Part shown: positions 17,669 through 25,579 of the stretch, in pieces
Layout of the letters: every line of letters begins with the position of its first letter
Position numbering within the stretch: the stretch's first letter is position 1
From: Imperialibacter sp963977595
Lineage (GTDB): Bacteria > Bacteroidota > Bacteroidia > Cytophagales > Cyclobacteriaceae
Assembly (NCBI RefSeq): GCF_048007035.1
Contig: NZ_CP180355.1
Coordinates: 6,510,001-6,574,000 of the forward strand
Reading direction: 5' to 3'
DNA: 64,000 bases
Made by a program: the position numbers and the translations under genes
Notes under the pieces: model-generated
Database searches by the model: none
What the model was told of the DNA's origin: nothing
What the model saw: only the letters and a program-made list of their open reading frames with translations

Positions 17669-20600
17669 ATGACCTACAAGCCGGCAATAGCATTCCTGAA
17701 AGCTATCATCGCACCTCTGTCGTTTGTCCTGCTGTTTAGTTTTGGCTGCCAGCCCGAGAAGCCTTATCTCAAGATTTCACAAGGAGCACATATCAGCCTT
17801 ATTGGGAACAACCTCTGCTCCCGAATGATGAACTACGGATACTTTGAAACAGAAATGCAGCTCAGGTACCCCGACTCAGAGTTGTACATCAGAAACATGT
17901 GCGACGGTGGCGACACACCCGGGTTCCGACCTCACTCCGGCCGTGTCTCTCCATGGGCATTTCCCGGTGCTGAGAAATTCCAAACTGATTTGGCGCAAAA
18001 CTCCGGCAGCGAAGGACATTTTGAAACCCCCGATGAATGGCTTGCCAGACACAAAACGGATATCATCATTGCCTGCTTTGGTTTTTCTGAATCCTACGCA
18101 GGCCCCGAAGGTCTGGATAATTTCAAGGCCGAGCTTTCTGCTTTCATAGAGCACACATTCTCCCAAAAATATAACGACTCGATCCCGCCTCAGCTGGTTC
18201 TCGTGTCGCCAATTGCCTTTCAGGATCTTTCCGACAAATATGACCTCCCCAACGGAGATCAGGAAAACAGAAACCTGAGTCTCTATGCAAACGCCATCAA
18301 GGAAGTAGCCCTGCAATATCAGGTGCTATTTGTCGACGCTTTTGGGCCTACGCAACAGTGGTTTGCTGAAGAACAATTGACGATTGATGGGCTACAGCTC
18401 AATGATGAAGGCTATCAAAAATTCTCGAAGCTATTGGCAGATGAAACCTTCGGTAAAAAGGAAGTAAAAAACGAAGACCTGAGAGCCTCAGTAAAGGAAG
18501 CTGTACTTGAAAAAAACTGGTTTTGGCACAACGATTACAAAATCCCCAACGGCGTCCATGTGTTTGGCAGAAGGTACCGTCCGTTCGGCAATGAAAATTA
18601 TCCAGAGGAGCTCATCAAGGTACGCCAAATGACTGCTATCAGGGATACGGCTATTTGGAAGACTGTCAAAGGTGAAAAATATGACCTGGCGGCTGTAGAC
18701 GCAAAAACCCAAAAGCTAACGCCGATTGAAACGAACTACACCCTCACAGACAATGTGAGGTATATGTATGGCGAGGAGCTCATGAGTCATTTCAAAATGG
18801 CACCGGGCTACAAAATTGAGCTGTTTGCCTCCGAAGAAGACTTTCCCGAGCTGGCCAATCCTTCACAAATTGCGTTTGACAATAAAGGCAGGCTTTGGGT
18901 GGCAGTAATGCCCACCTATCCGCACTACAAGCCTGGCGACGCAAGGCCTGACGACAAGCTCATCATCCTCGAAGACACAGATGGTGATTTTAAAGCTGAC
19001 AAGCAGACTGTGTTTGCCGACAAACTTCATATTCCGGCTGGCTTCGAATTCGCCCCGGAAGGTGTCTATATTTCGCAGGGTACTAATCTGAAGCTTTATA
19101 CCGATACAGATGGCGACGACAAAGCCGACAAATCAGAGATTATCCTGAGTGGCTTCGACGACCATGATACTCACCACGTCATCAGCGCCTTTAGTGCCGA
19201 CCCTTCCGGAGCCATTTACATGGGCGAAGGTGTTTTCTTGCATACCAACGTAGAAACACCTTATGGTACTGTGCGGGCGACCAATGGTGGTTTCTATCGC
19301 TACAACCCGCAGAGAAAGCGCCTGGAAAGAACTGCTCAGCTTTCGATTCCCAATCCATGGGGCATCGCTTTTGATGAGTGGGGACAGAACTTCTTCGCTC
19401 ACACTTCCGGCCCCGATGTCAACTGGATGATGCCTGGCTCGATCAAGTCAAAATATGGACTTGCCAATCCGGGCTCCAGAAACCTTATCGAAGAAAAACA
19501 CAGGGTGCGCCCTACATCAGGGTTGGAATTTGTTTACAGCAGGCATTTCCCGGACGAGGTGCAAGGCGACATGCTGATCAATAATACCATTGGCTTTCTG
19601 GGCACCAAAATGCACCAGGTAATCGACGACGGCACAGGTTTCAAGACCAAACACAGACTTGATCTTGTGGTGAGCGACGACCCTAATTTCCGCCCGGTGG
19701 ATATGGAATTTGCGCCAGATGGCTCCCTCTACCTGGCCGACTGGCACAATGTGCTTGTAGGCCACATGCAGCACAATGCCCGTGATCCCCTGCGTGACCA
19801 TGTGCATGGCAAAATTTACCGCATCACCTACCCTTCCAGGCCACTAGTAACACCAGCGAAAGTAGATGGAGCAAGCATTGAAGAGCTACTTGACAACCTG
19901 AAGCTGCCTGAATACCGCACCCGCTACAGAAGCAGAAGAGAGTTGAGAGAAAGAGAAACTGACAAGGTACTGGCAGCCATCGAAAAATGGACAAATGAGT
20001 TGGATAAGGCAGATCCCAATTACGAACGATTCATGCTTGAGGGGTTGTGGGCATCGTGGGGAATGAATGCCATCGACCTCAAGCTACTGAGAACGTTGCT
20101 CAAAGCTGATGACTATAAAGTAAGAACGGCAACCGTTCGGGTGCTTCGTTACACTGGGCACCAGGTGTCTGAGCAGGCTGGCTTGCTGAAAATGGCTGCC
20201 GCTGACGAAAACAGCAGGGTTCGCATCGAAGCCATTGTAGCCGCTTCGTGGCTGGATGACGATGCCGCCAAAGAGATTTTGGCAGTTGCAGCCGAGAAAC
20301 CCCTGGATGATTGGATGGAAAAGCCGTACCAGGCCATATTGGATCACATGGTTCCCTACAAGCCTGAAGTGGCTGGCAACGAGCTGGTGCCGCCAATGTT
20401 GTCGAAGGAAGAACAGCAGTTGTTCCTTGCCGGAAAGGAAATTTACATGAGGGATGGCTACTGCAACACCTGCCATCAGCCTGACGGAAAAGGTTTGGAT
20501 GCTGCTGGATTTCCTCCATTGTCGGGTAACGAATGGGTGCAGGGCAGCGAGGAGCGGCTGATCAAAATTACTTTGAAGGGCTTATATGGCCCGATAACGG

Positions 20601-20830
20601 TGGCCGGAAAAGACTATCCGGGTCAGGTGCCAATGACCCCGTTCGGCGGGCTACTGAACGACCAGGAAATAGCCGCTGTGCTCACCTACGTGCGAAGCTC
20701 ATTTGGCAATTTGGCCGATGCCGTTACTCCTGAAAAAGTAAAAGAAGTGCGTGAGTCTTCAAGCGGAAAAACTGGTTTCTACACGCCTGAAGAATTACTG
20801 AAAGAGCATCCACACGAAAATGACAAGTAA
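17669..20830 (+). CDS. Large lipoprotein: SGNH domain, membrane-bound dehydrogenase propeller and cytochrome c domain
   Basis: A 1053-residue protein anchored by a lipobox (LLFSFGC, cysteine 27). Residues of about 35-265 look like an SGNH/GDSL-hydrolase domain (ISLIGNNLCSRM at the start, ending DGLQLNDEGYQKF). From about 380 to 720 it has the propeller of the putative membrane-bound dehydrogenase/PVC-type haem protein group (GYKIELFASEEDF, NPSQIAFDNKGRLWV, LEDTDGDFKADK, PNPWGIAFDEWG). A helical HEAT-like stretch follows (about 740-890), then a cytochrome c domain with C932-x-x-C935-H936 (CNTCHQPDGKG). Such proteins probably oxidise sugars or alcohols in the periplasm and pass electrons to the haem; the substrate is unknown. 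Confidence 0.88.
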   Translation: MTYKPAIAFLKAIIAPLSFVLLFSFGCQPEKPYLKISQGAHISLIGNNLCSRMMNYGYFETEMQLRYPDSELYIRNMCDGGDTPGFRPHSGRVSPWAFPGAEKFQTDLAQNSGSEGHFETPDEWLARHKTDIIIACFGFSESYAGPEGLDNFKAELSAFIEHTFSQKYNDSIPPQLVLVSPIAFQDLSDKYDLPNGDQENRNLSLYANAIKEVALQYQVLFVDAFGPTQQWFAEEQLTIDGLQLNDEGYQKFSKLLADETFGKKEVKNEDLRASVKEAVLEKNWFWHNDYKIPNGVHVFGRRYRPFGNENYPEELIKVRQMTAIRDTAIWKTVKGEKYDLAAVDAKTQKLTPIETNYTLTDNVRYMYGEELMSHFKMAPGYKIELFASEEDFPELANPSQIAFDNKGRLWVAVMPTYPHYKPGDARPDDKLIILEDTDGDFKADKQTVFADKLHIPAGFEFAPEGVYISQGTNLKLYTDTDGDDKADKSEIILSGFDDHDTHHVISAFSADPSGAIYMGEGVFLHTNVETPYGTVRATNGGFYRYNPQRKRLERTAQLSIPNPWGIAFDEWGQNFFAHTSGPDVNWMMPGSIKSKYGLANPGSRNLIEEKHRVRPTSGLEFVYSRHFPDEVQGDMLINNTIGFLGTKMHQVIDDGTGFKTKHRLDLVVSDDPNFRPVDMEFAPDGSLYLADWHNVLVGHMQHNARDPLRDHVHGKIYRITYPSRPLVTPAKVDGASIEELLDNLKLPEYRTRYRSRRELRERETDKVLAAIEKWTNELDKADPNYERFMLEGLWASWGMNAIDLKLLRTLLKADDYKVRTATVRVLRYTGHQVSEQAGLLKMAAADENSRVRIEAIVAASWLDDDAAKEILAVAAEKPLDDWMEKPYQAILDHMVPYKPEVAGNELVPPMLSKEEQQLFLAGKEIYMRDGYCNTCHQPDGKGLDAAGFPPLSGNEWVQGSEERLIKITLKGLYGPITVAGKDYPGQVPMTPFGGLLNDQEIAAVLTYVRSSFGNLADAVTPEKVKEVRESSSGKTGFYTPEELLKEHPHENDK

Positions 20831-20925
20831 CTGATTTCGGCTAAAGCCGGTGGATATTTCATAATTGACTATAATTTTACTGAAACTACTGTTAGATATA
20901 CATTTTTAATCAATACCGACTTGCA

Positions 20926-21810
20926 ATGAAGATTTCGATACACAACTGGATGCGGGCAGAAACCATTGAGGAAACCGTCAACCGGATTGCCAAACTGGGC
21001 TACGACAGCCTTGAAATTCAGGGAAGCCCCGAGCTTTACGACACAAAAAAGGTAAAACGGCTGCTGGATGATGCAGGCATCAGTTGCTGGGGTTCCGTTA
21101 CCCTGATGCTGGAGCTTCGCAACCTGCTGGCTAAAGACAACAAGCAACGGGCCGACTCTGTGCAGTATGTGAAAGACGTCGTGAGAATGGTGGCGGAGCT
21201 CGATGGCCACATGGTGTCTGTGGTGCCGTCTACGGTGGGGAAAATATTGCCCGAAGGCAAACCCGCAGAAGACTGGAAATACGCCGTTGATAGCATGAAG
21301 CAGGTGTATGAGTATGCAGAAAGCGTTGGCATTCTGCTTGGCATTGAGCCTATCAACCGTTTTGAGACCTATTTCATCAACCGTGGCGACCAGGCACTGG
21401 CGCTGGCAAAAGAAGTCGGCCCTAAGTGTGGGGTTTGCCTCGACACCTTCCATATGAACATTGAGGAAGACGAGATTTTGCCCGCCATAAGACGAGCCAA
21501 GGGTAAACTGATTGGATTCCACGTTGCCGACAACAACCGAATGGCTCCTGGCATGGGCAAGCTGGATTGGGCGAGCATCGTAAAAACGTTGGGTGAAATT
21601 GGGTACGATGATGTGTTGTCGGTTGAGTTTTGCTCACCACTCGACAGGACACCGGCCAACCCCTACCCTAATTCCATTGACGAGTCTCCTAAAGGATTGA
21701 GCCCCGAGCAAAAGAAGTTTCTGGAAGACCATGGCAGCTCAGCCGTCACGGACGAATTCTACACCATGCTCACCAGAAAATCCATTGAGACGCTAAGGCC
21801 TCTGATTTAA
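20926..21810 (+). CDS. Cytosolic sugar (phosphate) isomerase/epimerase, ketose-3-epimerase-like
   Basis: A 294-residue TIM-barrel protein without a signal peptide. All metal and catalytic positions of the D-tagatose/D-psicose 3-epimerase-like group are seen: E141 (GIEPINRFETYF), D173 and H176 (CLDTFHMN), H199 (GFHVADNNR) and E234 (LSVEFCSPL). This makes it a more canonical enzyme than the two Tat-exported barrels in the window. It opens a same-strand run with the enolase-superfamily dehydratase, a VOC protein and a hydroxyacid dehydrogenase, so it probably epimerises a ketose or keto-acid intermediate feeding that route. Confidence 0.88.
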   Translation: MKISIHNWMRAETIEETVNRIAKLGYDSLEIQGSPELYDTKKVKRLLDDAGISCWGSVTLMLELRNLLAKDNKQRADSVQYVKDVVRMVAELDGHMVSVVPSTVGKILPEGKPAEDWKYAVDSMKQVYEYAESVGILLGIEPINRFETYFINRGDQALALAKEVGPKCGVCLDTFHMNIEEDEILPAIRRAKGKLIGFHVADNNRMAPGMGKLDWASIVKTLGEIGYDDVLSVEFCSPLDRTPANPYPNSIDESPKGLSPEQKKFLEDHGSSAVTDEFYTMLTRKSIETLRPLI

Positions 21811-21921
21811 ATAAGATCAATAACTGTAAAATCAAGATGTGTTAGCTACTGCCTGGCACTCACAAAGACGGGGTGCTGAAAAACAGCCCGGCTTAATGGC
21901 CAGTAAAAGAGAAATAAAACT

Positions 21922-23091
21922 ATGAAAATAAAAAACGTTGAAGCCTTCTGGCTTCGTTGCCCAATACCACCAGCAAAGCAGCACCGTTCAGACTATGGTC
22001 TGCTCACTGAATTTGACATGACCCTCGTGGTTGTCACAACAGAAAACGGTTTGCAAGGCTTCGGCGAAGCAAAAGCTGCCGTGGGCTCGTCGGGCTCCTG
22101 CGCCTCCATAGTGAGCTGCGTAGAAAATGAGCTGAAACCTATCTTAGTTGGACAGGACGTGCGCAATATCTCCAGGCTGTGGGAAATGATCTATAACGGT
22201 ACCCGTGACCATTATGCACTCAACAGAGGCCGTAAATTCCCTATCCTTGGCCGGCGTGGCCTGACTGTCTCGGCCATGAGCGGTGTGGACACCGCCTTGT
22301 GGGACATCAAGGGTAAAATGCTGGGCGTACCAGTTGTTGAGCTGCTGGGCGGAGCCTGCCGTGGCAGCATGCCTGCTTACGCCAGCGGTGGTTGGGCAGG
22401 TGCCGATAAAATTGGTGAGCAACTATTGAGCTATACTGCAAAAGGCTTCAAAGGCGTAAAAATGCGGGTGGGGATTATGGACGATACCGTGCAGGAAAGT
22501 ATCAAACGGGTAAAAGCCGCCAGAGAAGCACTCGGCGACAACATCAAACTGATGACAGACGCCCATGGCACCTTTAGCGTGCCTGAAGCCAAGCAGTTCT
22601 GCCGGGGCGTGGAAGACTGCAATCTTTACTGGTTCGAAGAACCCATCAGCCCGGACAACAAAGTGGGAACTGCTGAAGTGAGAGCTTCCACGGCCATTCC
22701 AATAGCCGCCGGAGAAAGCGAATACACCGTGTTTGACGTGCGTGACCTGATCGACCTCAGAGCGCTGGATGTAGTGCAGCCCGACTCTGCCATCATTGGT
22801 GGCATTACCGAGGCCATGAGAACCGCTCACTTGGCCAATACCTATCAGCTTGAGCTGGCACCTCACTGCTGGGGATCAGCATTTTCCTTTATGGCTGGTG
22901 TAAATGTGGCATTTGCAGCCCCTGCGGCAACCATCATCGAGTTCTCCCTTGGAGGCAACCCAATGATGTATGACCTGGTAGAAGAAAATATTGAGGCCAT
23001 TGATGGCCAAATAGCGGCCCCAACAGCCCCTGGCCTTGGCCTCACTCCCAACTGGAATTTTGTAAAAGAGTTTAAACAAACCGTTCGATAA
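21922..23091 (+). CDS. Enolase-superfamily sugar-acid dehydratase (mandelate racemase/muconate lactonizing group)
   Basis: A 389-residue enzyme. The second-strand base motif reads K180-M-R182 (KGVKMRVG) rather than K-x-K. Metal ligands are D213 (LMTDAHGTF), E239 (YWFEEPISP) and E265 (AAGESEY). The acid/base dyad is probably D288 (VVQPDSAIIGG) with H315 (LAPHCWGS). These features place it in the mandelate-racemase subgroup, whose members mostly dehydrate acid sugars to 2-keto-3-deoxy acids. The exact acid (pentonate, galactonate, fuconate or tartrate-like) cannot be named. It sits 111 bases after the epimerase and 2 bases before the VOC gene. Confidence 0.88.
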   Translation: MKIKNVEAFWLRCPIPPAKQHRSDYGLLTEFDMTLVVVTTENGLQGFGEAKAAVGSSGSCASIVSCVENELKPILVGQDVRNISRLWEMIYNGTRDHYALNRGRKFPILGRRGLTVSAMSGVDTALWDIKGKMLGVPVVELLGGACRGSMPAYASGGWAGADKIGEQLLSYTAKGFKGVKMRVGIMDDTVQESIKRVKAAREALGDNIKLMTDAHGTFSVPEAKQFCRGVEDCNLYWFEEPISPDNKVGTAEVRASTAIPIAAGESEYTVFDVRDLIDLRALDVVQPDSAIIGGITEAMRTAHLANTYQLELAPHCWGSAFSFMAGVNVAFAAPAATIIEFSLGGNPMMYDLVEENIEAIDGQIAAPTAPGLGLTPNWNFVKEFKQTVR

Positions 23092-23093
23092 CT

Positions 23094-23579
23094 ATGGCAA
23101 AAGCAATTGGAATTAACCACGTAGCCCTGATCGTGAAAAACCTGGAAGAGACCAGTAAATTCTACGAAGAAGAGTTGGGGCTGGAAGTCATTCCGGCTTT
23201 CTTGTTCGACTACCCTACCGCCTTTTTCAAAATCAACGCCACGCAGCAGCTTCACCTCACTGAATGGGAAGATGAGCATTCGTTCAGAGGGCACGTTTGT
23301 ATGCAAGTGGACGACATCAACAAAATCTTCTGGCGCATGAAAGAGCTTGGCGTAATTGATACTTCTCCCTGGGGGAAAGTGCGCCAGCTACCCGACGGCC
23401 CTATTCAGATGTTTGTTCGTGACCCATCGGGCAACCTTGTAGAGCTTTCTTCACCTCCCGGCTTTGCCGTTGATCCGAAAATTTTTGAGGACGAGTTGTT
23501 CCAGGAAGGTATTTATGTCTCAGGCAGAAACGACTTCAGAGGCTATAAATCAAAAGACGCCACACTTTACCATAAGTAA
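23094..23579 (+). CDS. VOC-family metalloenzyme (glyoxalase/dioxygenase fold)
   Basis: A 161-residue vicinal-oxygen-chelate protein with two beta-alpha-beta-beta-beta modules. Likely metal ligands are H9 (GINHVALIVKN), a histidine in the middle (FRGHVCMQVDD) and the glutamate in NLVELSSPPG. Length and single-domain layout fit a lyase, epimerase or isomerase of the VOC fold rather than an extradiol dioxygenase. It starts two bases after the dehydratase stop and ends four bases before the hydroxyacid dehydrogenase start, so it certainly belongs to this operon and probably acts on the same keto-acid intermediates. Confidence 0.85.
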   Translation: MAKAIGINHVALIVKNLEETSKFYEEELGLEVIPAFLFDYPTAFFKINATQQLHLTEWEDEHSFRGHVCMQVDDINKIFWRMKELGVIDTSPWGKVRQLPDGPIQMFVRDPSGNLVELSSPPGFAVDPKIFEDELFQEGIYVSGRNDFRGYKSKDATLYHK

Positions 23580-23583
23580 CCGC

Positions 23584-24546
23584 ATGTACAATATCCTTCT
23601 ACTGGAAACCGTGGCCGATGAAGCCCTGGAGATTCTTGAAAAAGCAGCTGACGTCAATATCCTGGCAGCTTACGAACCTGGTTTTGATTTATCGGGTATC
23701 TATAACAAAAAGGTAGATGGCATTGTCACCCGGGGAAAAGGTCAGGTCAATCAAGCCTTGATGGATGCTTGCCCAACCTTACAGGTGGCTGGTCGCTGTG
23801 GTGTGGGACTCGATAATCTGGACGTCGCCTATGCCACCTCCAAAGGCATCAAAATCGTGAATGCACCTGGCTCCAACGCCCAAACAATTGCCGAGCATAC
23901 CCTATCGCTGATGATGATGCTCCAACGAAACCTTTACAGGTCAGTGGCGGAAGTAAAAGCCGGCAACTGGGCGTGGCGCAACCAGTTTGAAGGTGACGAA
24001 ATCTATGGCAAAACCCTGGGCATCCTCGGCCTGGGCAATATCGGCAAGAAAGTGGCTGCCATGGGCACTGCTTTTGGCATGAAGGTGATTTACTGGGATC
24101 AAGCTGAAGCTCCTAACGTGCCCTACACCTTCAAATCATTTGAAGAGGTAATCAGCGAAGCGGATGTCATTACCCTCCATGTGCCTCTTTTGCCTGCGAC
24201 AAAGGAGCTTATCAATGGGGCAACTTTTAGCAGGATGAAAAAAAGTGCGTTACTGATCAACACAGCCCGTGGGCCGATTATCGATCAGCAGGCCTTATAC
24301 GAGGCCCTAAAGAACGGCACTATTGCTGGCTTTGCTGCTGACGTGCTAGCAGAAGAACCACCGGCCAAAGATGAGCCTTTGCTCACACTACCTAATACGC
24401 TTATTACAGCTCATGTTGGTAGCCTCACCAGCCGCACCTACACCAAAATGTGCGTAGACACTGTGAATAATGTGCTGGCCATTGTGAGAGGCCAGCAACC
24501 AATGGAGGGGTGTGTTTTTAACAGGAAGGAGTTAGGTACTAGCTAA
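23584..24546 (+). CDS. D-2-hydroxyacid dehydrogenase (phosphoglycerate-dehydrogenase-like)
   Basis: A 320-residue NAD-dependent dehydrogenase. The ATG at 23584 is chosen because MYNILLLETV is the first strand of the fold; the longer frame only reads through the VOC gene. Catalytic residues are visible: R in NTARGPIID, E in LAEEPPAKD and H in TAHVGSLTS. The nucleotide-binding block is GLGNIGKKVAAMG. It resembles SerA/glyoxylate-reductase relatives but has no ACT domain. As the last gene of the sugar-acid run it probably reduces or oxidises a 2-keto/2-hydroxy acid made by the dehydratase. Confidence 0.88.
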   Translation: MYNILLLETVADEALEILEKAADVNILAAYEPGFDLSGIYNKKVDGIVTRGKGQVNQALMDACPTLQVAGRCGVGLDNLDVAYATSKGIKIVNAPGSNAQTIAEHTLSLMMMLQRNLYRSVAEVKAGNWAWRNQFEGDEIYGKTLGILGLGNIGKKVAAMGTAFGMKVIYWDQAEAPNVPYTFKSFEEVISEADVITLHVPLLPATKELINGATFSRMKKSALLINTARGPIIDQQALYEALKNGTIAGFAADVLAEEPPAKDEPLLTLPNTLITAHVGSLTSRTYTKMCVDTVNNVLAIVRGQQPMEGCVFNRKELGTS

Positions 24547-24585
24547 TTTGGGCAAAGTCAGAGAATGGTTTCTAAAGATGCCACT

Positions 24586-25290
24586 TCATAACATGCCCTC
24601 CAGTGGACTACGTCCCTCCCATGTGCCTTCCGAACAAATTGGCTGAAACCTGGCAAACAATTCTTCCTTGTACCATTTTAACGCCTTTGTCTTGGCAATA
24701 GCCACACGATGATGCTCGCTTTCATAAGCGAATCTTCGCAGCGACGCCGCATCCTCCCAAACGCTGTAGGTAGCCATGTGTACAATCGGCACCTCTCCCA
24801 TGCCTTTTGTATAGACAAGCCCGCCGTTAGCCTTCAAGTCTTTTTGGGATTTGGGTACATAGCGCCAAAAATGGATCAGCTTTTGCCATTTGATCGTTGC
24901 CCGGGTAATGGCAATCACAGGGCCAGCCGACTTGTCTCTGGGAGTAGGCTCAAATGGGTTAACCCCACTCCAAAGGCCATGTGAACTGAGATTCACCATG
25001 TAGGTTGTCCACACCTCGCTGGCCCGCTTCCGATAGCGATCAACAATTGGCGATCTGGCGAAGAAACCCATAGCAACATGTTCACTTTGCCAAACCTGCA
25101 AAAGAATGTATGTGGAAAAATCTGGAAATGCATTGAAACTGTCCCCCCTCCCTGTACCCATGAGTTTGTAGAATGTACTTCCTTCTATGCTAGAAAGCTG
25201 GAGGTGAGCGAGTTGCATCATTGAAAGCGCCCAAAATTTATCGGCAAAACTACTGAAGCGAAAACATGTGATGGTAGTGACCTGTGACAT
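24586..25290 (-). CDS. Spheroidene monooxygenase-like protein (CrtA family)
   Basis: A 234-residue protein matching the CrtA-like family, with the blocks FYKLMGTGRGDSF, LLQVWQSEHVA, RSPIVDRYRKR, VIAITRATIKW and HMATYSVWEDAASLRRFAY. CrtA hydroxylates or oxidises acyclic carotenoids in purple bacteria. Bacteroidota homologues are common outside any carotenoid cluster and may have another role. No other pigment gene is in the window, and it stands alone between convergent and divergent neighbours. The stretch 25291-25579 upstream holds no gene, only a likely promoter for the kinase on the other strand. Confidence 0.75.
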   Translation of the reverse strand: MSQVTTITCFRFSSFADKFWALSMMQLAHLQLSSIEGSTFYKLMGTGRGDSFNAFPDFSTYILLQVWQSEHVAMGFFARSPIVDRYRKRASEVWTTYMVNLSSHGLWSGVNPFEPTPRDKSAGPVIAITRATIKWQKLIHFWRYVPKSQKDLKANGGLVYTKGMGEVPIVHMATYSVWEDAASLRRFAYESEHHRVAIAKTKALKWYKEELFARFQPICSEGTWEGRSPLEGML

Positions 25291-25472
25291 AGAATCCTAA
25301 CATGTTTTACACGTATTATGTTAAAAACAGCAAAATATGATCTCAACAGGTCTATCTGGATGATCAACATACCTCAACAACGGTACCCAAACGATATGAT
25401 TCCAGGCTGTCCTGCCATAACTGAAACTTTCAAGCGTTGCAGCTGATCTCTTCACCACAAGTATCAATTATT

Positions 25473-25507
25473 TTGTGTCGGTTGCCAGAAATATTCCCTT
25501 ATATTTG
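25473..25507 (+). promoter_or_regulatory. Possible Bacteroidota promoter for the sensor kinase
   Basis: A TATATTTG -7 element at 25500-25507 fits TAnnTTTG, with a TTG at 25473-25475 and a 24-base spacer, slightly longer than usual. It lies about 73 bases before the start codon of the kinase. Confidence 0.4.
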
Positions 25508-25579
25508 CCTCTCCTCCAGCTCCTTTGAAAGCTTATCCCTCGTTCTTAGCTTTTACTCTACTAGATACTTTTCTTTCTT

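Noticed and set aside
20869..21522. 217-codon minus-strand open frame over the epimerase gene
   Set aside because: Antisense shadow; histidine-rich sequence without a family, opposite a clearly conserved enzyme.
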